From: Atherix ibis
Taxonomy: Eukaryota; Arthropoda; Insecta; Diptera; Athericidae
Assembly (NCBI GenBank): GCA_958298945.1
Contig: OY282605.1
Location: 121,516,267-121,580,266 of the forward strand
Direction of reading: 5' to 3'
DNA: 64,000 bases
Shown: positions 21,970 to 32,199 of the stretch, one piece after another
How the letters are laid out: the number at the start of each line of letters is the position of its first letter
Numbering within the stretch: the stretch's first letter is position 1
Translations under genes and position numbers: made by a program
Notes under the pieces: generated by a model
What the model was told of the DNA's origin: nothing
Database searches by the model: none
Seen by the model: the letters and a program-made list of their open reading frames with translations, nothing else

Positions 21970-23255
21970 CGGGGGTCGTTCAATAAGTCCTTAGAAAACA
22001 ATGAAAAAAAACTGTTTTTTAAAAAAAAAAAATTTATTTTTCAACATAATCTCCTTTTAGCTCTATACACTTTTCCAACCGTTTTTCCAAAATTTTTATC
22101 CCGTCCAAAAAATAGGATTTCGGAAGTTCTGCAAAATACTCATCCGTTTGAGCAATGACGTCCTCGTTGGAAGTGAACCGTCGTCCGCCAAGCCATTTCT
22201 TCAGATTGGGGAAAAGAAAATAGTCACTTGGGGCCAAATCTGATGAATAAGCGGGATGCTGCAACAATTCCATTCTCAATTCCACAATTTTGGCCACGGA
22301 AACAGCGCAGGTGTGCACACGCGCATTGTCCTGATGCAAGAGGATTTTTTTCTTCTTCAGATGGGGGCGTTTCTCTTTGATTTCCTCGCTCAACCGTTGC
22401 AATAACGACGCGTAATACGCTCCTGTTATTGTTTTTCCTTCTTCCAAGTAGTCGATAAAAATGATGCCCTGCGAATCCCAAAAGACCGTGGCCATCACCT
22501 TGCCGGCCAATGGCACAGTTTTTGCCTTCTTCGGAGCCCGTTCACCCTTGAAAATCCACTGTGATGACTGTCTCTTCGTTTCTGGAGCGTAGTAGTGTAT
22601 GCAGGTTTCGTCTACAGTGACATATCGACGAAGGAATTCGGCAGGATTGCGATGAAAGAGTGCCAACATAGCCTCAGAGTCCACAACAAGATTGCGCTTA
22701 TTCTCCTCTGAGAGCAAACGCGGCACCAATCTTGCCGAAATTTTTTTCACAGACAATTTTTCATGCAAAATTGAAGCGACTGTACCTTGTGATATGCCCA
22801 TGGCCTCAACTAATTCTCGCACTTTAATTCGCCGATCGTTCAAAATCAGATCGTGGATTTTGTCGATGATTTCAGGAGTAGACACGTCAACTGGGTGTCC
22901 TGAACGATGTTCATCTTTTGTGGATGAACGGCCACGTTTAAATTCATTCACCCAATTGTAAACCGTCGCAAACACAGTTGCAGATGTGCCATGAACTGCA
23001 TCCAACTCGGCTTTGATTTCTTTCAGGCTTAAGCCTTTCAAATGGCGATGTTTGATGACAGCCCTAAACTCGCTTTTTTCCATTGTTATGCACAAATAAA
23101 TGTCGTTAACTTTAATCGACGATAGAAATTGACCTATGCTATGGATCGAGCCGAAATTTTCACAGCTTTCCTGTCCATAATGGTACTAACAAAAAAAAAT
23201 CGACACTACGAGCACAATTTCTGGGATTTTCTAGGGACTTATTGAACGACCCTCG
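21970..23255 (-). mobile_element. mariner element B1, complete and best preserved
   Basis: A 1286-base element on the minus strand. Its ends read 'cgggggtcgttcaataagtc' on the left and the complementary 'gacttattgaacgaccctcg' on the right, with TA at 21968-21969 and 23256-23257. It encodes an unbroken transposase. A sister copy with nonsense codons lies at 40543-41818. Confidence 0.93.
22034..23083 (-). CDS. mariner transposase, full-length D,D34D frame
   Basis: The protein starts at MEKSEFRAVIKHRHLKG (349 residues). The upstream in-frame Met only adds MCIT, and the family begins at MEK. Two helix-turn-helix regions occupy roughly residues 5-50 and 80-110 (KVRELVEAMGISQGTVASIL), followed by the linker LVPRLLSEENKRN. 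The catalytic Asp residues sit in YVTVDETCIHYY, LLHQDNARVHT and DLAPSDYFLF, with 34 residues between the last two. The C-terminus is the typical LEKCIELKGDYVEK. Length and architecture are normal for mariner. Three substitutions hit usually invariant sites: Trp to Cys after VDET, Trp to Leu in the WVPRLL motif, and Pro to Ser in YSPDL. It may therefore be recently inactivated despite the open frame. Confidence 0.93.
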   Translation of the reverse strand: MEKSEFRAVIKHRHLKGLSLKEIKAELDAVHGTSATVFATVYNWVNEFKRGRSSTKDEHRSGHPVDVSTPEIIDKIHDLILNDRRIKVRELVEAMGISQGTVASILHEKLSVKKISARLVPRLLSEENKRNLVVDSEAMLALFHRNPAEFLRRYVTVDETCIHYYAPETKRQSSQWIFKGERAPKKAKTVPLAGKVMATVFWDSQGIIFIDYLEEGKTITGAYYASLLQRLSEEIKEKRPHLKKKKILLHQDNARVHTCAVSVAKIVELRMELLQHPAYSSDLAPSDYFLFPNLKKWLGGRRFTSNEDVIAQTDEYFAELPKSYFLDGIKILEKRLEKCIELKGDYVEK

Positions 23256-23490
23256 TATCTCTTTATCCCTCCTTAGCGCATCTTAAATATAAAAGGTTAA
23301 ATTTAAATATAAAATGGAAAATGATTTTTAAACAAACAGAAATTATCCAAAATATAAAATGGCAAATTTTGTACTAAATAAATTTGATTTGAAATGATTT
23401 TTTTTTAAGTATAAAAATATTATTAAAATAAAATAAAGATATGCTTTTGGATAACCCTTTGTATAAAGAATATAGTTTTTGTCTAACATA

Positions 23491-23848
23491 AGGCGTTTTC
23501 CTTTGGACCAATTTTGCTACTAGTCGGTAGTTCTAGCTGTCATCATCTACACTACCTCGAACAAACGAGCACATTGAACTGGGAGTTACGCATACAATTT
23601 ACGTTAGGTGGATTCTAGTTGCTAAAGTGAAAATAGATAGTTTTGCTGGTTCGTTGGTTATGTTGAAGAGTCATATTTTTGTCAGTATTGTTTATGTGTG
23701 AATAAACTCTGTTTTTATTGTTTATGTGTGAGTAAACTCAGTATTGTTTCTGACTGTTTTGAGGTTATGTTTCTACTAGTATTTAGAATTTGGCTTTCCT
23801 TTGGTCATCTACCGACTAGTAGCAAAATTGGTCCAAAGGAAAACGCCT
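23491..23848. mobile_element. MITE with perfect 40-base terminal inverted repeats
   Basis: Positions 23491-23530 and 23809-23848 are exact reverse complements starting 'aggcgttttcctttggacca'. The flanks carry a 3-base direct repeat ATA (23488-23490 and 23849-23851). The 358-base element has no coding capacity and contains a short internal direct repeat ('ttgtttatgtgtga', about 23685-23735). A 3-base duplication would fit a PIF/Harbinger-like mobiliser better than mariner (TA), but ATA is not the classic TWA, so the superfamily is open. Perfect ends suggest recent movement. Confidence 0.88.
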
Positions 23849-23851
23849 ATA

Positions 23852-26265
23852 ATTAGATAAAAAAAAACCATAACAACGCCATCTATGTGAAACTAAATGA
23901 CTCCAGGCCACTTTTAAAATCATTTTCCTCTCCGCTATGAAAATAATTGTTCTATTTATGTTCCAATTTGTTCCTACAAGTACTATTAAAAAGTATTAAA
24001 AAAATAGCTTTTCCTTCAAGCATATTTTTACTATAATTTTTTTTTTCATCTCAAAAATTATGGCATAATCTCATAATGGAAAAAGAAATTCTATTTACAC
24101 TCAAAAATTATATAAATTTGATAAAAGCATTATCGTTAAAATCGATCCTAAGTGGAACTCTTAAAAATACTCTTTAATTTTTATCACGTTAAAAAGAACT
24201 ATTATTTCTATAAGAGTAACTTGAAATGTATTTCCTTGAATGTAAAAATTTTTCTTTTATGAACAAAAATGTTTAAGAATAAAGGATTCAATGTAGATAA
24301 TTTATATCGATTTACTCCATTTATTTGCATTATTTGACAATATCGATTGGGTTTAAGCATATTTGTAGTCATTGATGGTAGACCACCGCTTCTTTTACTT
24401 TAACTGAACGATCGGAAAGATTTATCCGGAAACAGATTTAAATAGAAAAAAATGAAAATGAAAATGTAGTGAATTAACCCAAAAAAGTGAGAATGTGTTT
24501 GAGTATATGTGGTTGTTTAGTATTTTAGTAATTGTTTTCCACTTGGTAGATAGTATTGGTTAGCCACACATGTGCACGCCAGAGATTGGAAGCTTCAGCA
24601 AAAACCCCTATTCGAATACCACCCCAACACCTAATCATAACGCTACACACTATATTATTATGCTCTACTGCATAATTATGTACGTATCCGCAAGTATTCT
24701 TTGGTTGGGATAACTCAATTTTCATGGTTTGTTAAATTTAGTTAGCCAGCAGCTCATGCTTAACATATAAAAGGCCAGACCGCTGAGAGCCGAATACGGA
24801 AACTTAAAGTGCTTCTTAGTTCGTGTAGTCACTTTGGCCTTAAATTGCCTTACTTTATAGCATAATCGTTATATAGAGAGCATAATATCCTCGCCATGAG
24901 CATTAGAACTACACGGGAGTGCTGAGAACTCTGGAGTACTGGACTAGATACCAGTGCAGACGGAAGGTCAGATACAAAGGAATTTGCCAAAATCAGATCG
25001 GAGCATACTAATATGTATGAGCGTAAGACGATAGGGGGGAACATGTAATCTTGGAAAATAGCAATTCAACTGTAGATACACGTGTTACCAACTCGATGCC
25101 TTATTTTATTTTGTATGCTAAATGCATATACGGGCACAGACCTGCATGTAGGCGTGTATGGTTACCGTATCAGAAACGCGCGAAGGAGTTTTATTATAGT
25201 TTATGGGGATGAGATCCTAGAATAATTTGGAAAGGTTCGCTGCGGTTCAAAGATTCGATTGAGTAGATTCGAGGACAATCGATTGGAAATAGAACTTTAG
25301 TTTAAGCAACGCTGCCAAATACGATAGCAGGAAATACACTTGGTGATATTGGTAAAAAGACGGTGGCGGGTGGATAAGGAAATGGAATAGAAACATCTTT
25401 AGTGCTGATATTCGTGTTTTCATAGTAGGCAAAATTTCTGTAGAGGTGTTTAGCAAAGTACGCTAAAATGGAGGTAGATTGGATATCAAGTTTTCCCATT
25501 CAGAAGTTTTCTAGTTATTACGATAATGTACACGATTCACTAACGATATTACCACTTTCAACATACTTGTAGACGCGATTATGCTATTTTGGCTTCTCTA
25601 TTAAAATAATTAAATTTTGCAATAATTTCATTTAATGTTAAATTTAACTTTTATTATATTTTAACATTGAATAATCACAACACTATAGTTAAAAAAAATT
25701 TCCCAGCAATTATTGTACATTCCAATGAATTTAGGTGAATTTTGGGGTGACTTTTAATTAGAGATATTCACGCTTCAATAAACCACAAATTCGAATGTTA
25801 TTCTTTCACACGGCCATATTTACACAGAAGTAAGAGTTTTATTGTTTTGATAATTAAAAAATCGTAGCTTTACACACCTTTTGGGATTATTTGAATTTTC
25901 TTGCTTTTATTATCGAATATATGTTGCTAATAAACTTTTTGTGACTTGCGGTTCATTGTTGTAAATTTTTCGGATCATAACTACGAAAAATACCCGGAAT
26001 ACGTTTGGTTTGATTTTATTCATAAAAATACGAGAAAAGTGCTCCAATAAAAATTTTAAATGCATTAAAATTAATTTTTTTTTGCGCAGAAAAAATTCGA
26101 TTCGCAAATATTTGGCGTGGACATTATGTTGTGGCATATTTTTTAATCCAATGGATTTTTGTACGCTTTTATTCTATTGTTGCTAAAAGTTGAATTATTA
26201 TTTTCAATTACATAAATAGTTATGAATTTTTCCATTAAAATGTCGAACATTTTATTTCCAAAAAA
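23852..26265. other. non-coding stretch with a possible core promoter or LTR piece
   Basis: No gene is recognised. Around 24765 the sequence 'catataaaaggccag' is a good TATA box followed about 30 bases later by less AT-rich sequence. It could be the promoter of an old LTR or of an unseen transcript, but no open frame follows. From about 26270 the sequence turns into a minisatellite. Confidence 0.4.
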
Positions 26266-26269
26266 TTTA

Positions 26270-27502
26270 TTGCTTTTCAGTAAAAATTATCGGCAAATAA
26301 TTTTCAGTAAAAATTGTCAGCAAAACTTTTCAGTAAAAATTTTCAGTAAAAACGTTTAGTAAAAGTAATTTTTGTTAAAAGTTTTCGTTAAAAAAATTTC
26401 AGTAAAACTTGTTTAGTAAAAATTTTCAGTAAAAAGTTTCCGGTAAAAATGTTTTTTCAGTAAAAATTTTTATTAAAAATTTTCATTAAAAATTTTCATT
26501 AAAAATTTTCATTAAAAATTTTCATTAAAAATTTTCATTAAAAATTTTCATTAAAAATTTTCATTAAAAATTTTCAATAAAAATTTTCAATAAAAATTTT
26601 CAGTAAAAATTTTCAATAAAAATTTTCAGTAAAAATTTTCAGTAAAAATTTTCAGTAAAAATTTTCAGTAAAAATTTTCAGTAAAAATTTTCAGTAAAAA
26701 TTTTCAGTAAAAATGTTCAGTAAAAATGTTCAGTAAAAATGTTCAGTAAAAATTTTCAGTAAAAATTTTCAGTAAAAATTTTCAGTAAAAATTTTCAGTA
26801 AAAATTTTCAGTAAAAATTTTCAGTAAAAATTTTCAGTAAAAATTTTCAGTAAAAATTTTCAGTAAAAATTTTCAGTAAAAATTTTCAGTAAAAATTTTC
26901 AGTAAAAATTTTCAGTAAAAATTTTCAGTAAAAATTTTCAGTAAAAATTTTCAGTAAAAATTTTCAGTAAAAATTTTCAGTAAAAATTTTCAGTAAAAAT
27001 TTTCAGTAAAAATTTTCAGTAAAAATTTTCAGTAAAAATTTTCAGTAAAAATTTTCAGTAAAAATTTTCAGTAAAAATTTTCAGTAAAAATTTTCAGTAA
27101 AAATTTTCAGTAAAAATTTTCAGTAAAAATTTTCAGTAAAAATTTTCAGTAAAAATTTTCAGTAAAAATTTTCAGTAAAAATTTTCAGTAAAAATTTTCA
27201 GTAAAAATTTTCAGTAAAAACTTTCAGTAAAAATTTTCAGTAAAAATTTTCAGTAAAAATTTTCAGTAAAAATTTTCAGTAAAAATTTTCAGTAAAAATT
27301 TTCAGTAAAAAATGTCCGGTAAAAATTTTTTAGTAAATATTTTTCAGTAAAAATTTTTAGCAAAAATTTATCAGTAAAAAATTTCAGTAAAAAATGTTGA
27401 GTAAAAAATGCTTGGTAAAAATGTTCAGTAAAAATTATTCAGTGAAAAATTTTTTAAAAATGTTCAAATAAAAATGGTCAGTAAAATATGTTTTAGTAAA
27501 AA
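26270..27502. repeat. 13-base minisatellite array 1, left part
   Basis: The unit is CAGTAAAAATTTT. The array opens with diverged units, passes through short blocks of the variants CATTAAAAATTTT and CAATAAAAATTTT (about 26465-26620), then a very homogeneous stretch of roughly 50 units (about 26620-27310), and ends again in diverged units. The centre-homogeneous, edge-diverged profile is typical of unequal exchange or slippage. Confidence 0.95.
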
Positions 27503-27882
27503 TTAGTATTCTCCATAGACTACGTGTAGTTTGAAGATATTGTAAGTCAAATTCACCAAGCTTTACACAAATTTTGACGCTACATTGTAACTCTTAATTG
27601 CGCTGTTGCATTTTTTTTGTTATGCACCACAAAAACACTCTATAGGGTTACATAAAAAGAAAAATACATACCTTGCCCGGACTAACATCACAAAGTGCGA
27701 TCTGATAATATTGCGGACTTCTCATACCACCTAGCTTGGAGTATGTTCCTGTCCCACCTTTTATATATTTTATCTTCATCTTTCATAGTACTGTCCAATC
27801 TGTCTAAGTCTTTCTTCTTCTTTTTCACAAAATAAGTTTTAAAAAAAAATTCCCATATTACCCCCCACATCCACAATCACAA
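27503..27882. repeat. dispersed repeat R, copy 1
   Basis: This ~380-base sequence interrupts minisatellite array 1 and recurs at 41923-42304 with high identity. Both copies start 'aaattagtattctc' and end 'ccacatccacaatcacaat'. On the reverse strand it contains an ATG-initiated frame of 36 codons running into 'ggcaag' plus GTATGT, a plausible splice donor. No terminal inverted repeats or target duplications are clear. Confidence 0.8.
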
Positions 27883-28850
27883 TTCCCCACCCAAACAATG
27901 GGGAATAATTTTTTTTACTGTTTAGTAAAAATTATTCAGTTAAAAATGTTCACCAAACAATTTTCACTAAATAATTTTCAGTCAAAAGTGTTAAGTAAAA
28001 AATGTTCTTTAAAAAATATTCAGTAAAAAATGTTCAGTAAAAAATGTTAATTAAAAAATGTTTATTAAAATTTTCAGTAAAAATTTTTAATAAAAATTAT
28101 TCTGTACAAAATTTTCAGTAAAAAATGTTCAACAAAAAATGCATGGTAAAAATATTCAGTAAAAATTAGTCAGTGAAAAATGTTTAGCTAAAAATGTTCA
28201 GTAAAAAATGTTTAATAAAAAATGCTTGGTAAAAATGTTCAGTAAAATTATTCAGTAAACAATTTTTAGTTAAAAATTTTCAGCAAACAATTTTCACTAA
28301 ATAATTTTCAGTCCAAATTGTTAAGTAAAAAATGTTCTTTAAAAAATATTCAGTAAAAATTTTCAGTAAAAAATATTAATTAAAAAATGTTTATTAAAAT
28401 TTTCAGTAAAAATTTTCAATAAAAAGTATTCTGTACAAAAATTTCAGTAACATATTTCCAGTAAAAAATTTTCAGTAAAAAGTGTTCAATAAAAAATTTT
28501 CAGTAAAAAATGTTCAACAAAAAATGCATGGTAACAATATTCAGTAAAAATTATGCAGTAAAAAATTTTTAGCTAAAAATGTTCAGTAAAAAACGTTTAA
28601 TAAAAAATGCTTGGTAAAAATGTTCAGTAAAAATTATTCAGTAAAAAATTTTTAGTTAAAAATGTTCAGCAAACAATTTTCACTAAATAATTTTCAGTAA
28701 AAGGTATTAAGTATAAAATGTTCATTAAAACTTTTAGTAAAAATTTTCGATAAAATGTGTTCAGTAAAAAATGTTCATTGAAAAATGTTTACTAAAAAAT
28801 GTTTACTAAAAAATGTTGAGTAAAAAATATTCACTGGAAAATATGCAAAT
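27883..28850. repeat. 13-base minisatellite array 1, right part (diverged)
   Basis: This continues the CAGTAAAAATTTT array beyond repeat R, with units much more diverged in sequence and length (12-16 bases). Within it, a block of roughly 330-350 bases containing 'aaaaaatgttcagta', 'aacaaaaaatgcatggta' and 'tttttagttaaaaat' appears twice (about 27940-28270 and 28280-28690), indicating a higher-order duplication. Confidence 0.85.
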
Positions 28851-30012
28851 TGAAATACTTTTTTTTTTAATGTAAACTTAAATTATATTATTTAAATGTA
28901 AGCACAGATATAAAGTTGATGGATTTAAATTTCATATTAAGCATTAAAAAAAAGCCGTATAATTTTAGATTGAAGCATTATTTTCGTTAAGAGCCTAGAT
29001 GGAATACGACAATTCAGAGTTAGAAATTTTTCACGATAATAATATCATCGTCGTTGATGGTGCCATTATTAACATTATTACTATTATTATTTCTATAAGA
29101 AAAATATGAGAATGCGTACCTTTAATAGAGTTTTGAGTAAACATCAATCAATCTTTTTGAATTTATGATATAAGGTATATTACAAAATATGTTTTACGTG
29201 GCTTTTGACTTTGGAAAGCATCGATCATGCTTTATGGTATCTGTGCGCTAGGAGGTGCTGAAGCCTCGGTCCTCATTTCCATTTCTATCTACGTACCTCC
29301 CCGACCATGCCATACTCGACTAGACTAGACCAGACCAAACCTGGCTGTACGTCCTGATGATAAATGATATCGGAAAAGTGCTAAACTGCACAACGTTCAA
29401 CTTTTACATCCACACTCGGATGCTGCAGTAATATATAATAGTTAACTGTCAGTTTTTCATCGTTATTTTAACATAATATTATTAGCAAAATCATTATTGC
29501 CATTATTACTATTATTATTATTTTTATTAATAATATAACTGTTGACGGACGAATACAATTTTTTAGATAAATTTTCATACAATTAGGTTTTGGATGATTT
29601 CTGATTAAATAATCCAATTTGAGCACTTGTTTAAGTATTTTTCAATAACATTGAAAATCTTCCATAGAACGTTTTGTAGAAAATTATATTTAATTGAAAT
29701 GTCAGAATTGTACGCATAAATAACTTATTTATATTAATTGAAATGAATTTTTGTTTATCGTAAACTTGAATTTAAATCATATTGATTTGTTTTCATTTTA
29801 ATTTTATTTTACGCATTTTTTTTTTTCATAGAGAGAAAATTTATTTGTAAAGCAAATCAATCACAATAAATAGGGCCAATTTTAACAACATGGCAATAAT
29901 TTTTCAGATTTTCTAGAGAATCAACTTGATATAGCAGAAAATAGAACAGTAATCCATGAAATATTGTTTCGTTTACTGGAGTGATTGCTTTCAATAATTT
30001 ATTTCAATCAGG
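28851..30012. other. upstream region of the LEXM-like gene
   Basis: AT-rich, with trinucleotide-like ATT runs near 29460-29540. Just before the start codon the sequence 'atttatttcaatcag' would make a good splice acceptor, so a 5' UTR intron is possible. No transposon motif is seen. Confidence 0.45.
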
Positions 30013-31839
30013 ATGTCAACATTTGTAGGTTCAGTGAGCTTTACGGAGTCGAAATTTTTTGGTACGGTCGGATATCTACCCAAACCGTACGATTTATCTT
30101 TATTCCTCTACAAACGTAAGTGATATCTATACTTTTAAAATACTTTTAAGGGGTTTCCTTTAGAAATACCAAAAATAAAATTTCCCCTTTAATTTATTAA
30201 TGATAATTTTTTTTCTAATTTGATTTTTATTTATGGAAAAATTCAGGACTTCGAAAAAGTGAACAGCATCTAAATGCACACCAAAAGCTTCTACAATGCA
30301 TGCAGTCATATGAAAATATTTACAAACCAATATGTACATTTCTGATAATAGATTTTTTCACATAATTATGGTAGATCATTTTTTTTTTTAAGATGAAAAA
30401 CAACCCTTGAAAGAGGAGGAAGGAAAAATTGGTAATTTAGGATTGTGTGCAAAAGATCGTATGTCGTCTAGTTTTGCAAAAGATTTGATTAAACCAAAAT
30501 CATGGAATCTTCCACCAAATATATATGAGGTTAAAGATGGTTGTGTATCTAATATAATAGAAAAACAAATGGGAACGAAAGGACCTTATTACTCATCTAC
30601 AGAACGATCTGCCAAGAGTTATTATGGATATTGTACACTACCAAAGTTAATAGGAACAACTAAGCACTATGACATTCCCAGTCAGTTTGATCAGTTGGAT
30701 AATTACTGCAATAAACATCGAATGAAATTTTTATCAAGTAATATGAAAAAAATCTTAAGAAAATTAATATCTTATATACAATATCTACAAATTTATATTA
30801 ATTAATGTATTGGGAAATTTTTTTTTTTGACAGATGCTAAAGAACAGCGTCCATATTTGCGTTTTATGGTCTCAAATCTTTCATTATGTTGGAAAAATCC
30901 TAACGAACCTGGTCCAGAAAATTATTATCCAAAAAATTATTGTTTAGATCGAAAAATGTAAGTATGAACCAACAAGAGTTTTTTTCTCTTCTTAATAAAA
31001 TATTTAATTTATTTTAAACAATTATTAGTGCTGTAAATCGTTTTAAGGATTCCTATAAGCCTCGGTATAACTTTCTTCCAAATTCATCGGTTCTAACAAA
31101 GGATTTATCATATTATAAAATTAAAAATACACCTGATCCATGCCGTTATACTATTACCGATATTGGTTGTTCTTGTGGAAAAAATAAAATTTTCCAACCG
31201 GACATTTGGAGAGAGATTGAAATTAATAAACGAAAAAAATTTCGGCGCGAGTCATACATTCGCATCAAGGAATCAAAATATTGTAAATGTCCAATATTTC
31301 GTAATATTCCTGGTCATGGGCATTCTTCAGTATTTAAATCAAAATTACGACATCAGCCCATTGTTAAGCCATATAAGAAATTGGACAATCCGGGAAAACT
31401 TCATCATAACAGCAGGTACTATCAGATGATAACAAATCCGAAAAGGGTACCAATTTCCTTACCAACGATCGATTTGGAATTGCAGCCAGCTGAGCTTAAA
31501 TTCAATAGCATCATAAAGCCAAAGCCGCATTGCAAATTGAATATAAATAAACGGGTTGCTTTTATGAGTAGTGTGCTGAGATTTAAGGATATGCCGCAGA
31601 CCGATGTTACGAAGGTTGATAATATGAAAAAAATCAAGATAAACATCCAACTCAATACTATTCCATCGAGGTTTCTACGGAAGCAGGTTAAAGGTACGGA
31701 GAAACTATTTTCATTTCAACCATTGCTAGCAGCAAGGATTTTCGATAAAGATGGCAAAATTAGCACGATTTCTCAGAATCATCGTAACTTTAGCAAAGAG
31801 CCAAGCACTGAAGACTTTCTCAAAAAAATGTTCGAATAA
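30013..31839 (+). CDS. LEXM/CIMAP2-like ciliary or sperm-flagellar protein, five exons
   Basis: Exons read as 30013-30115, 30247-30333, 30393-30737, 30834-30957 and 31029-31839. All junctions use GT..AG and keep frame (phases 1,1,1,2), giving 489 residues. The donors gtaagt (exons 1 and 4) and gtaata (exon 3) are good; gtacat (exon 2) is weaker, and skipping exon 2 would also keep frame. The protein begins MSTFVGSVSFTESKFFGTVG, then has GLCAKDR (about 80), TKGPYYSSTERS with YYGY (about 125-145), and LSLCWKNPNEPGPENYYP (about 194-210). The last is a PGP-x-Y motif as in sperm-tail PG-rich repeats. Looser copies are TPDPCRYTITD (about 254) and NIPGHGHSS (exon 5). The motif order follows the LEXM/CIMAP2 family, thought to be axoneme-associated. 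Exon 5 is long, basic and less conserved-looking. I see no signal peptide or membrane segment. It is the only convincing host gene here. Confidence 0.78.
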
Positions 31840-31840
31840 A
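31835..31840 (+). promoter_or_regulatory. candidate polyadenylation signal overlapping the stop codon
   Basis: The sequence aataaa contains the TAA stop of the LEXM-like gene. If used, the 3' UTR would be only tens of bases. Further AT-rich AATAAA-like sites lie at about 32085, so the choice is uncertain. Confidence 0.4.
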
Positions 31841-32199
31841 GTTTTGCGTCTATGTGTAAAGTTGCTAAAGCCAAATATAAATCATCCCTGGACTCTTTTT
31901 TAGTTATTGAGTTCAAAATAATTTCCGTAGTCTTTGTATATTTACTAATAATTTTTCATACAAATATGAAATCCGAAAAGTTTTGAAAAATTGATTATTT
32001 ATGTTAGCTAGTTTAAATATTGGTGAATTTGTCGTCAAAAATTATCAAATTTGTGTTTTGAATTTGTATATAATAATAAATTGTATTACTTTATTTCTAA
32101 ATATATTTGTGTGCTTTTGAATTGGATTCCTTTGATTTTATTGATTAATTTACAGAAAATAAAATTGACAATAAAATTTACTTATGAACGTATCCATTC

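Noticed and set aside
26270..28850. Regularly spaced short repeats resembling a CRISPR array
   Set aside because: Units are directly adjacent with no unique spacers, and the context is a eukaryotic genome; it is a minisatellite.
30260..30290. 'taaatgcacacca' shared between exon 2 of the LEXM-like gene and a family D transposon scrap at 21.5 kb
   Set aside because: Similarity is limited to about 13 bases and does not extend on either side, so chance is the simplest explanation.
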